Of a stretch of DNA of 11,515 bases, positions 1 to 7,774 are shown in pieces. The DNA comes from Cephalothrix simula (taxonomy: Eukaryota > Nemertea > Palaeonemertea > Archinemertea > Cephalotrichidae), in NCBI GenBank assembly GCA_035591015.1, contig JAXIUW010199732.1, positions 1 to 11,515 on the forward strand, given 5' to 3'. Numbering within the stretch: position 1 is the stretch's first letter; each line of letters starts with the position of its first letter. The translations under genes and the position numbers were made by a program. A model generated the notes under the pieces. The model was not told the origin of the DNA, did not search any database, and worked only from the letters and a program-made list of their open reading frames with translations.

Positions 1-189
1 AGGTACTTTTCGGCTATAAAATTTTCCAAAAACATACCCCTTTTCAGCGGCACACTCCCGCCAACATTTAGTATTAAGTTACCCCCTGGGGAGATGACAT
101 GGGATCGATAAGGGGATGTTCCATAGATGATTAAGCGGAAAAAGTAGGGAAAAAATCCTAGTCTTCAGTGTTCGAATTATACGCATGTC

Positions 190-201
190 TGCGCATGCGC
201 A
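190..201. promoter_or_regulatory. TGCGCATGCGCA palindrome, NRF1-type consensus
   Basis: A perfect 12-bp palindrome fits the NRF1 consensus YGCGCAYGCGCR, the site bound by metazoan NRF-1/EWG homodimers, usually in CpG-rich promoters. Here it is isolated in AT-rich DNA beside a MITE and no transcription start is evident. It may be a chance or repeat-borne match rather than a working promoter site. Confidence 0.25.
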
Positions 202-220
202 GTCGGAAAAAGCGGTATGC

Positions 221-510
221 CAGGGTGGCCACTGCCACTCACCTGGAAATCAGCGAAATGTCAGGGAATTTAATAAAAATGACTAAGTCAGTGAATTTTT
301 ATTCTTCCAGGGTTTCCGCAATAAGAATTTGTCGCTTTTCGCATAAAAATTCTTTGCCGTTATGCAATTTTTGCATAACGGCTAATGAATTTTTCCAAAT
401 TTTTTGCTTACGCGTTCCTTTAAAAAGGTCAGAGAACGTTTTGTGAAGAATTTCCTGGATATCAGGGAAAAGTCGGGGAAAATGAAAATCATGAGAAAAA
501 GGTCACCCTG
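221..510. mobile_element. hAT-like MITE, copy 1 (diverged)
   Basis: This 290-bp element has the same termini as 8277-8630: CAGGGTGGCCA at the left and AGGTCACCCTG at the right. It shares interior order with the other copy: TCAGGGAATTT near the left, an ATTCTTCCAGGGTTT stretch, CGCATAAAAAT, then ATCAGGGAAAAGTC at the right. It is about 64 bp shorter and more diverged, and I see no clean 5-bp duplication (TATGC left, AAGCA right). It is therefore older, or its flanks have changed. The 92-codon frame at 168-446 that runs through it is a chance ORF. Confidence 0.72.
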
Positions 511-522
511 AAGCATGCGTAT

Positions 523-1430
523 TTTGAAAAACTAGCATTGGCTTCCTTGGGGTCAAAACACGGTCGCCATTTTTTGCGCTGTATTCGCTTTTAACAAAAT
601 ATTTTCCATTATACTAGATGGGTGAAATCGAAGGTTTTATACGTCAACAAAACATAAGAGTACTTGAATGACTTGATAAAAAGTCGAATAGGAAACATTA
701 GGATATAATTTGGTAAAAAAATTAGACCGTAATAAGTTTCGGACCTTGGGAACGAGGCAGCTGCCTCTTAGCTAAAGTGGAAAGCAGATGGAAGTGTGAC
801 CATAATTGGATAATGAATAAAACAAAATGAATATAGCATAGTACTTAATTCACTTAATGGGCGTTAATTCAAAATATAATGAAAAAATAATTGGAAAATC
901 ATTGTTTTGGAGTAGACTATATTTTATACGAGAGTTGACCACGAGAAACAGTAGGGAATGATATGATCGCGAGGGGGTCAATTATACCTTTTGTTTTATA
1001 CCCAAAATTATGACACTAATTTGGTCACACGTCAAATAATTAACTGAAGGGCCCTTTAAACCGGTATTTTTTCCAAATTTCATGCGGTATATCGCAGAAG
1101 GAGGGAAGCTTCGCCCGTGGGGGGCAATTTGTGGCATTGAACGTTTTTTATAGTGATGGTCCCAAACAGTTAGACATAGGAAACTCATAAGTTTTTCATT
1201 AAAGTTATTTTTTAGGTATTTTAGTTTCTGATTATACAGACTTCATTCATCCGCTGTAGTAGACCTAGTGGCGAAAAATTCACTACAGCTAAACGGGTAG
1301 GGGTTAGAAAAAACAGGGAAATGTTTACTTCGGTTTGTAAATGTTCATTTGATATGATCACACCGTTTGCGTGCGTCCAATCAAAACAAATTGTGACGTT
1401 AGAAAATTTTTTATCAATTAGATATTATTT
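523..1430. other. No gene seen; AT-rich noncoding
   Basis: About 900 bp with only short chance frames (for example a 68-codon minus-strand frame at 982-1188 with no motif). I see no splice-bounded exon, RNA gene or clear repeat boundary. Confidence 0.6.
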
Positions 1431-1431
1431 A

Positions 1432-1582
1432 AGTTTCTTTAGCCTCCGCTAGGGGCTTTTATTTCATTATTGATCATAAAATTCATCGCTCACTTAATGA
1501 TATTCATCCTCAATTTGATAATATTATGTTTTAGTTTCTTTAACATCCGCTAGGGGCTCTGCATTATTCTTTTATTATTGAT
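1432..1582. repeat. Local direct repeat, CCGCTAGGGGCT unit
   Basis: AGTTTCTTTAGCCTCCGCTA then GGGGCT (1432-1457) recurs at 1533-1558 with two changes, 101 bp downstream. Both copies are followed by an AT-rich stretch ending TTATTGAT. This is an old tandem duplication of a roughly 100-bp unit or two copies of one short repeat. Confidence 0.6.
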
Positions 1583-1614
1583 ATCTTCAGCATGCGATAT
1601 CGCCAGCATGCTAG

Positions 1615-1626
1615 CAAGAATTCTTG
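1615..1626. repeat. CAAGAATTCTTG palindrome in a small inverted repeat
   Basis: A perfect 12-bp palindrome has imperfect arms extending to GCTAG on each side, next to repeated CAGCATGC words (1588-1612). It could form a short hairpin. No function can be assigned. Confidence 0.4.
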
Positions 1627-1708
1627 ATGCTAGATATGCATCATTACTCTAATTGAAAAGCATTGCGGCATTGATTTCACCTCATTATGCATGATCTAAA
1701 ACTTAAGT

Positions 1709-1857
1709 CCTAAATAGAGTTCCCTTCGCCGGCGACGCGCGACGTGCTGCAGCTACGTGATATCAGAGCACAGACACTAATATTATTGCCAAGCTTCTCC
1801 GCTCTCATATCTCATAGTTGTCGCACGTCGTGTCCGGTGAAGGGAACTCTATTTTGG
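1709..1857. repeat. 149-bp hairpin / MITE-like inverted repeat
   Basis: The 24-bp arms 1709-1732 and 1834-1857 are complementary at 22 positions (core AAATAGAGTTCCCTTC, then GCCGG or ACCGG). Inside them, further imperfect complementarity (CGACGTGC against GCACGTCG, then GATAT and AGAGC) makes most of the element one foldback. The 22/24 arms are too long for chance. It has no ORF and no obvious target duplication. It could be a small foldback transposon or, less likely, a hairpin RNA precursor. Confidence 0.65.
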
Positions 1858-1889
1858 CCTTTTAGTATAAATTTGTATGATACAAAGGA

Positions 1890-1975
1890 AGATTGAGACC
1901 CCGAGAGCACTCGGCGGACCCAGGGATCGAACCCGCGCCCTTCAGATATTTTCCCGAAGGACTGCGCGACTAGCA
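1890..1975 (-). repeat. tRNA-derived SINE fragment, minus strand
   Basis: Read on the minus strand, GGTTCGATCC (complement of 1924-1933) is an exact match to the Pol III B box GGTTCGANNCC, within GGGCGCGGGTTCGATCCCTG. Some 36 nt earlier on that strand, TCGCGCAGTCCT (complement of 1958-1969) is a partial A box (TRGCNNAGYNGG). The interval is shorter than in a true tRNA and no acceptor stem can be folded. It is a SINE head or tRNA pseudogene, not a functional tRNA. Confidence 0.5.
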
Positions 1976-1990
1976 CAACTTCATTCTTCC

Positions 1991-3100
1991 AAGTTATTTG
2001 AAGGTACCTCCGAATTTACCAATTTTAGATGGCAAAAGTACGTTTCGATCATGGTTTTTAAGCTGTTTCCAGTTTTCACAAGCCTTTTTAAGCTTCATTT
2101 ACAATCCTCTGCCCTCACCTCGTCCCCCATTTGATCGGGTCATTTTCAGTTAATCAATCAATGCAAAAATTTCGTGCCCGTCTCTTCACTGTGACCTGTT
2201 GCCTCTTTTGATTAGTGAGAAATTTTAAATTACTTCATATTGTTGAATAATTTAGTTTCCGGACGGAATCAAATTTCCCATCACTCTACCGGGTTTGATT
2301 ATTGTCATCTCACATAGGTTTGGTTTTGGCACATGTGGTATTGTTCATACAGTTTAAAATCACGTGACCTATGTATGAATTTAGTGTCAACTTCCGATAT
2401 GTTTTAATAAACACACGTGCTCATCCACCATCCTTGATTCTTGCAGTTTTAAATCATTTTAAAATACATTTTATATATTGTAAAAAACAGCTGTAGAATT
2501 TTTATTTGAATTTCTAATAATAAAGTTTATTTTACTCAAAATAGATTAAAAAGTATACAATATTTAAAATAATAGATATCATTTTTTTAAATGTCCACAG
2601 GTACATGTGTCCCACAGGTGGCTCGGTCACGTGTCACTGTTCGGAACGATCTCTTCAGGTATATCGAGCGCTCGCTCAACTATTGAGCATCACTCGGTCA
2701 AGAAGGGAGTTTCGGATCCACCTGTAGCAAAAGAAAGGTGACACTCCTAAGTAAACGTGCCGCCATGTATACTTAATGGGGTTTGGCTTGCTGTAACGTG
2801 AGATGTAAAGTGAAATCACAACGTGATCAAAAGTCGGAAGTACGCCATTTCCAGTTTTTGCATTCTGTGATTTTTGAGGATCACATCTCACAGCTGTTTC
2901 ATGCCATCTTTTCTCACACTTAGTAATTGTTTTAAGATTCTTATGATAATATCGAATTCCTTTACGTGACTTGATACATTTTTCATTTGAAATCTTGACA
3001 TTATTTTTTCGTTACTTTAGCATTTTTTAATTATTTCGGTTCATCAATTTTATTTGTTTTATGTGTTCAAAAACATTATCATTTCGACTCTTTCAGGGTT
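1991..3100. other. No gene seen; AT-rich with minor inverted repeats
   Basis: The only structure is an 8-bp inverted pair, ACATAGGT (2312-2319) and ACCTATGT (2367-2374), and a relatively GC-balanced patch at 2596-2890 containing CACGTG-type words. Frames there are short and lack recognisable motifs. Confidence 0.5.
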
Positions 3101-3140
3101 GCTGCGAGAGAGGGTCCAAAGGTTCGGAACGTCCACCCAA

Positions 3141-3206
3141 ATTCAGCGTCCCCCTGTACGCCCGCCCGATTATCAGCGCACCCCCCCACCGGTTATCAGC
3201 GTTCCC
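3141..3206 (+). repeat. Short C-rich tandem motif TTATCAGCGNNCCCC
   Basis: A related word occurs three times: ATTCAGCGTCCCCC (3141), TTATCAGCGCACCCC (3170) and TTATCAGCGTTCCCC (3193), at spacings of about 30 and 23 bp. TTTTCAGCGGCACACTCCCG near position 42 is reminiscent. It looks like a degraded minisatellite or repeat terminus. A TTTCAG before it could mimic a splice acceptor, but no conserved peptide follows. Confidence 0.4.
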
Positions 3207-3229
3207 CTCGACATGTAAACATTGAAGAT

Positions 3230-4560
3230 AGAACCCAGTTTCCAGATTACTGAAAAAAACGCTATCCCCAGGGACAATGACCTTTATGATGATTTACCTC
3301 CGGAACATCGAGCGTGGCAGATACTGTTCGGTCTTCGGTGTTTGAAGTACGGGCCTGCATAATCCCCCAAAGAGATCTGTGTATTTCAGACTCGCAGTCA
3401 CCCTTAAATCCTGCGCTTTTAAACGCGCGATTATACAGCCCTGGGTCGCGATATGAACTTGCAGGTTGCTCTTAACTATGGGCTCAGGGCTCTAAATCAG
3501 TAAAAAAGCCCCTCTGCCCATTTTCTTAAATGTAACTCTGGTACAAGGCGTACGGCCCTTGGTCCATTAATTCAACAAGAGGAGGAAACGTTTTTAGGGG
3601 CATGTATTTAACTTGGGTTGATTTGGGATTCCCTATGAGCTAGGACCCCAACATTCGTTCCACATTTAATTTTGGAGAAAGAAAAATTTTTTAATCTTTT
3701 GGCCCTGGGGGCCCAGTAGTGTGGTGCAACTTTAACCCTATTTTTGAAGGGGGCGGATTGAAATATATAGATAACAGGTTAGCGTAGGAAGCTGAAATAT
3801 TGGGACTTTTCAATTTAATAAGATACGCAAAATGGCTGTAGGGGTCCCGAAAAAAAATTTTTTTTTCACAAATTTTCGAAATTTTGAAAAAAATTGCAAA
3901 AAATCGGGCGCAGGACTGAGCGGCGCAAAATAATTTGATTTATCCCCCCCCCGGCGTTTTTGGCGAAATATATTTTAACAAACATGTGCTGGACCACATT
4001 TACCCACAAAAAAAGTTGTCTGGGATCTGGCGCCGTAACATTTGGGCCAATTTTGGAAAAAAATAGCCGACTTTTGAGCCAAAAAGGGCTTCTGGCAGCG
4101 GCGCAAATGGACCTAGGTACGACCTTCCACTGCTGAGATCCTAAAGGTGGCGTACCACAAAAATCACCCTTTAAAGATAGGGTTAAGCAAAACATTAACT
4201 AAAATCTGCTTTCCTAAGATTTCAGAATATAAGGGTCAAGGGGCTACAGGCCCACATGGGTCAACCAATTTTTTTATATTTTTATAAGACCACGGCAGAA
4301 ATTTCGACAGGAAAACTGTCTGCTTTTAAAAGCTGTGACCATCGAAGAAAAGAAATTCGATAGCCCAAAAAATTACAATATAATATGGACTTCCATTAAT
4401 TTTGACAATATTTTTTTTAAAAAGCCATAGCCTGAGATAATTACTTAATAATGATTAAAGATGGTTGCCGGGGGTTTCTATCTCTTGTTGAATTTTCCAT
4501 CCTTGAACATTAAAAACCTCTTTAAAGTTGCTGCCATTATTCCAACTCAAAGGCTGAGAA
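3230..4560. other. Noncoding repeat-like block, no supported gene
   Basis: This sequence mixes A/T runs and G/C runs, for example a C-run at 3945-3953 and long T/A runs near 3850-3900. TTAACCCTAT at 3732-3741 has its exact reverse complement at 4177-4186, with some similarity around the pair, hinting at a decayed foldback element of about 455 bp. The longest frame (minus strand, 3866-4195, 109 codons) has no domain I recognise and is rejected as a gene. Confidence 0.4.
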
Positions 4561-4583
4561 CTTAAAGACCATTTTTCGAATGG

Positions 4584-4619
4584 CCATTTTATAAAAAATA
4601 CCATTTCATTATAAAATGG
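4584..4619. repeat. Perfect 11-bp hairpin
   Basis: CCATTTTATAA (4584-4594) pairs exactly with TTATAAAATGG (4609-4619) across a 14-nt loop. Confidence 0.6.
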
Positions 4620-4699
4620 ATTAGATTTGACTTAAATGGTTATTAGAGCCTTGGTAACAGGTACCTTGACACCCAAAGAATGAATAGACAATGGCTAAC

Positions 4700-4777
4700 G
4701 GTCATCATTTTTGATTTGTTTGTCAACAAAGGTACATCTTTGGGATCTCTCTATTGGGAACAATAAAAATGATGACC
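4700..4777. repeat. 78-bp inverted-repeat element with 13-bp arms
   Basis: GGTCATCATTTTT (4700-4712) is exactly complementary to AAAAATGATGACC (4765-4777). Outside the arms, partial similarity continues (AATGGCTAAC on the left against the complement of ATTGGTCTC on the right), which suggests longer diverged arms. Confidence 0.55.
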
Positions 4778-5074
4778 ATTGGTCTCAATAGGCCTTAAAG
4801 GTTTTTACGGTCAACTAAGCGCGTCCATATGCCCAAGCACCTGCTGGGGGACTTGGGCACTTGTTACTGTCCGATCGCATTCACGAACACTATGGCACTT
4901 GCCATCAATAATCTGGCCAGGGGGTAGAAGACCCCAACCACGACCTGAGTTATCATTATTAGTTATTAATCCAATACTTTGAAGGATGCCAAGATATAAT
5001 TACCAGGTTACAGGCTAGCACGTCATATATTTATGACGCAAATTTTAATTGGCTTAATTGGTCTATTAGAAATG

Positions 5075-5097
5075 TTTACTAGATTTAATCTAGTAAA
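5075..5097. repeat. Perfect 11-bp palindrome around one base
   Basis: TTTACTAGATT and AATCTAGTAAA are separated by a single T, giving a near-perfect 23-bp palindrome able to extrude a cruciform. A second one lies 29 bp downstream. Confidence 0.65.
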
Positions 5098-5126
5098 TCT
5101 AGATTTCCTAAAATTTCAGCAAACTA

Positions 5127-5151
5127 TACATGATTACTTTATAATCATGTA
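5127..5151. repeat. Perfect 10-bp hairpin
   Basis: TACATGATTA and TAATCATGTA flank a 5-nt loop. It follows closely on the 5075-5097 palindrome and has an unrelated sequence. Confidence 0.65.
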
Positions 5152-5254
5152 AAACTTTTGTCTCCAAATAAACAAATAAGTAATAAAAAAAATTATAGAC
5201 ATTGTTTTAATATCTGAAACTTGGTTCGGTTATGGCTACGCTATCTAAAAAACA

Positions 5255-5327
5255 TATACCGTTGGTAATACCTATCATATCTTTGTCTTACTATTCTATA
5301 AATAGCACCGTACAGACAAACGGTATA
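5255..5327. repeat. 73-bp inverted repeat, TATACCGTTGGT arms
   Basis: TATACCGTTGGT (5255-5266) matches the complement of ACAAACGGTATA (5316-5327) at 11 of 12 positions. GCTATC-type words also lie in opposite orientation outside the arms. Confidence 0.45.
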
Positions 5328-5384
5328 GATGATATCTCATATCACGCACGATAGCTACTACTCTAATGGGATGTACATGTATAG

Positions 5385-5459
5385 TAAAATTAAAAATTCT
5401 GAAATATTATACATACATGAGATGATGGAGAAAGTGTTAAGGAAAAATGAAAATAGAAG
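5385..5459 (+). repeat. 75-bp direct repeat, copy A
   Basis: This copy is identical to 5892-5966 at 73 of 75 positions, in the same orientation, 507 bp apart. It starts TAAAATTAAAAATTCTGAAA and ends GAAAATAGAAG. Homology stops abruptly on the right and fades on the left, as in a recent segmental copy or a fragment of a dispersed repeat. Confidence 0.85.
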
Positions 5460-5664
5460 TATAGTAGTACAAGAAAAATTTAGGTAAAATCAATTCCGCC
5501 AAACAAATTTTGGTAAGAAGATTTTTCAAAGACCACTTTACCTAAAATTGTTTGGTAAATAAAATTTTTAAGAGGTCTATCATAATATCTCCCGGCTTCA
5601 GTTCAGTCTGGGTATTTCGGATAGATTATCCTCGATTATTACCCGGGCATAGTTCAGAAAAACT

Positions 5665-6253
5665 AGGGGGTGGGGTGTACGCTAGAGTGGGGATACTGGA
5701 CTATAGGCCTCGCCATAGCGGGGATAATGTCGTTTTACCATTTTTAGATGTCCCCGCCATGTGGGATAATGGCTGTTAATTTTGAGGTTTAAATTTCGAA
5801 CATTGTTCTCAAGTTTTGCCAAAATGGGGTGCTCTCTACCTTTTTTGAGTTTATCATCTAAAACAGTTTTATATTTGACAATGTCACATAATAAAATTAA
5901 AAATTCTGAAATATTATACATACATGAAATGACGGAGAAAGTGTTAAGGAAAAATGAAAATAGAAGGAAAAATAATAAATGATGAAAGTAAAATGAGAGG
6001 AAAATCATCAAGTAAATGAACATGGTAGCAGAATCTGTTATCCATGTCTGTAGAAATGTACAAAGGTCTGTACGGAGGGGACGGAGGGGGAACACCCACA
6101 CCTGGACCTACATTTACAACTTACATAAACAACTTTCTTGTGCGGCATATAGAGGTGGGGCGTAGCGTCTTTTACCGTTTTCTATTTCCCCCGCTGGCTG
6201 GGGATAACGGGTTGATAACGTGCAACTACGACCTCCGCTATCCCCCACCCCCT
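5665..6253. repeat. Repeat block bounded by AGGGGGTGGGG inverted ends
   Basis: AGGGGGTGGGG (5665-5675) has its exact reverse complement at 6243-6253. Within the block, 5734-5772 and 6170-6210 are about 75% alike (TTTTACC, a T-rich stretch, CCCCGC, then GGGATAA and GG), so related sequence lies near both ends. A 139-codon minus-strand frame (5682-6101) runs through the AT-rich middle but has only low-complexity hydrophobic sequence. It may be a non-autonomous element; target duplications were not found. Confidence 0.35.
5892..5966 (+). repeat. 75-bp direct repeat, copy B
   Basis: This is the partner of 5385-5459, differing only at two transitions (GAGATGATGG there, GAAATGACGG here). It sits inside the G-run-bounded block 5665-6253, so this copy may be the source and the upstream one a fragment. 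Confidence 0.85.
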
Positions 6254-7646
6254 TGTGGTGACTTTAATTGACTAGTATATAAAGGTCAATCAATTATGCC
6301 CTCCACATCATCCGCAAATAAATCCGCATCCCATCCGCTTTATCACTTTATCAGCTTTTCCAAAAATATTCTGATAAAAATGTTTCGGCCAGTGTCCTGC
6401 TTTTCCTTTTCCTATTTATAACGTAAATAGCCTGCATCACCACTTATCATTTATTATTTATAAGTTCATCCCCTTTTCATACTCTTATGTTCTTAGTCAC
6501 GTGTCATGCTTTCAGGTGGCCAAAAGATCCGGCCAAAGATTAATCTTGACCATTAATGCTCTTCCTAAGTCAGCTTGCAACACCTTTTCATCATTGTTCC
6601 TTCAAGCTGACACAAGTTTAAATTTTACCACATATAGCTATGGTCATCCTATATTTATCCTATTTCATTTAATATCTCTTTTGAGACACAGATAATTATT
6701 ATCTATAGGATGTGAAAAGTTTCGTTAAGTTAAAATTTAATGATCCATGATCTATTATTAATGAAAAATGAATAATAGGAGGCCACGTGTGAGGCAAAAA
6801 TTCAAAATACATTTTATCATTTTGTATGGTAGTTCTATTGTAGATAAAATGATGCGGAATGTCTGTGTTTGACTCCTTTTTGTCTGAAATGGTCTGAAAA
6901 TTACTTTTTTAGATTTCTTTTGTATTTTTTTGTCGATAAATATATTTTCATACATTTTAAATGAGATTTGTGCCCTACCCTTATGCATAGCTTTAAAATC
7001 TTTTATAAATAGTTATCTAATTTGCAATTAGTATACACTAATTTTTTGTGGGAGAATTAATTATTAAAAATGTATGAACTTTTCAAGTACAATGATTTAT
7101 GTCAGATTTGCAGATTTTTATGTATTTTAAGTCTCAGCATCAACGGAGCATCAACACAGTATCGTATGCTCTAAATTGCAATTATTACAGCATAAGGAAA
7201 AACTGTCAGCAGCGGCGCTGCTCGAAACTCCGAAAATTTTTCAAAAGGCCCCAAACTATCTATGAAACCCCTGAGACTTTTCTACAGGACTAACGATCGA
7301 ACTGGGCTTAGCTTCAGTTAATACTCAGGAGTTAATAGAGAGCTTAGCGTGATATGTTTGGTGCCCAAATGCCCGCCATTAATGAATTTCAAAGGCATTT
7401 TAAATGCTATTCATTGCCCCGATTTTTAAATAATCAAATAAACATGTTTATGAAACCACTAAAAACCACAATCTATGCGGTTATTTTGATTTATTATTGT
7501 AAACAATCATTTAAAACGCCATATTGGTATGGAGTTTGTGCCAGATTGGATTCTTGATATTAAATATGGAAATCCTTATAATAAAATTGTACTAAATCGG
7601 TGTGCGAGTCATATTCTAATTATTTGATTTTTTTCATATTTTGCAG
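6254..7646 (+). other. No gene seen; probable 3' part of the intron before the Claw exons
   Basis: The sequence is AT-rich. It contains short perfect inverted pairs: CATCCTATA (6645-6653) with TATAGGATG (6704-6712), and CATTTTATC (6810-6818) with GATAAAATG (6843-6851). The final 25 bp are a polypyrimidine tract and TTGCAG acceptor for the exon at 7647. No upstream FIP200 exon with a phase-2 donor was found here. Confidence 0.5.
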
Positions 7647-7774
7647 GTGTAACGTAAAAGACTTGACATTGTTCTGTTTAGATGAGCGCCATGATCATTA
7701 TGTGGCCTTTACTGTAGGCCTTCCTCTTCATTTTCTACATACAGACTGTCTAGAGGATCTGGCGCTAAAATCTG
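7647..7774 (+). CDS. RB1CC1: Claw exon 1 of 3 (N-terminal beta strands)
   Basis: This 128-nt internal exon follows a strong T-rich tract and TTTTGCAG, and is followed by the donor GTAATT. Its first G completes a codon begun in an exon outside the window (phase 2 intron). It then encodes 42 residues beginning CNVKDLTLFCLDERHDHYVA and ending LEDLALKS. The last G is carried into the next exon (phase 1). The LDERHDxY...FTV...LHFLH pattern is the hallmark opening of the FIP200 Claw. No earlier exon was found between position 1 and 7646, so the preceding intron is probably longer than 7 kb. Confidence 0.92.

Larger units (their letters stand above)
179..522. repeat. Inverted repeat flanking MITE copy 1
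   Basis: ATACGCATG at 179-187 is matched by its exact reverse complement CATGCGTAT at 514-522. Weaker similarity continues outward (TTCGAATT on the left against the complement of TTTTGAAA on the right). The pair encloses the MITE at 221-510, as if that element sits within a larger foldback repeat. Nine perfect bases could be chance, so this is tentative. Confidence 0.35.

Noticed and set aside
2596-2645. Possible small exon between CCACAG and a CTTCAG|GTATAT donor (MSTG... frame)
   Set aside because: The upstream pyrimidine tract is poor, the peptide matches nothing, and it cannot be linked to the Claw exon frame with confidence.
3093-3225. Possible exon after the CTCTTTCAG at 3097
   Set aside because: The acceptor is good, but the following frame is a C-rich repeat (TTATCAGCG words) with no donor in a sensible place and no conserved peptide.
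3866-4195. 109-codon minus-strand ORF
   Set aside because: No recognisable domain. It lies in A/T- and G/C-run repeat-like DNA with inverted TTAACCCTAT ends, so a chance frame is more likely.
5682-6101. 139-codon minus-strand ORF, the longest in the window
   Set aside because: Its hydrophobic F/L/I/Y-rich middle comes from A-rich repeat sequence on the plus strand (including the 75-bp direct repeat). There are no motifs and no supporting context.
6501-6695. 64-codon plus-strand ORF just after a CTTTCAG
   Set aside because: Considered as an upstream FIP200 exon. It has no phase-2 donor and no similarity to the region before the Claw.
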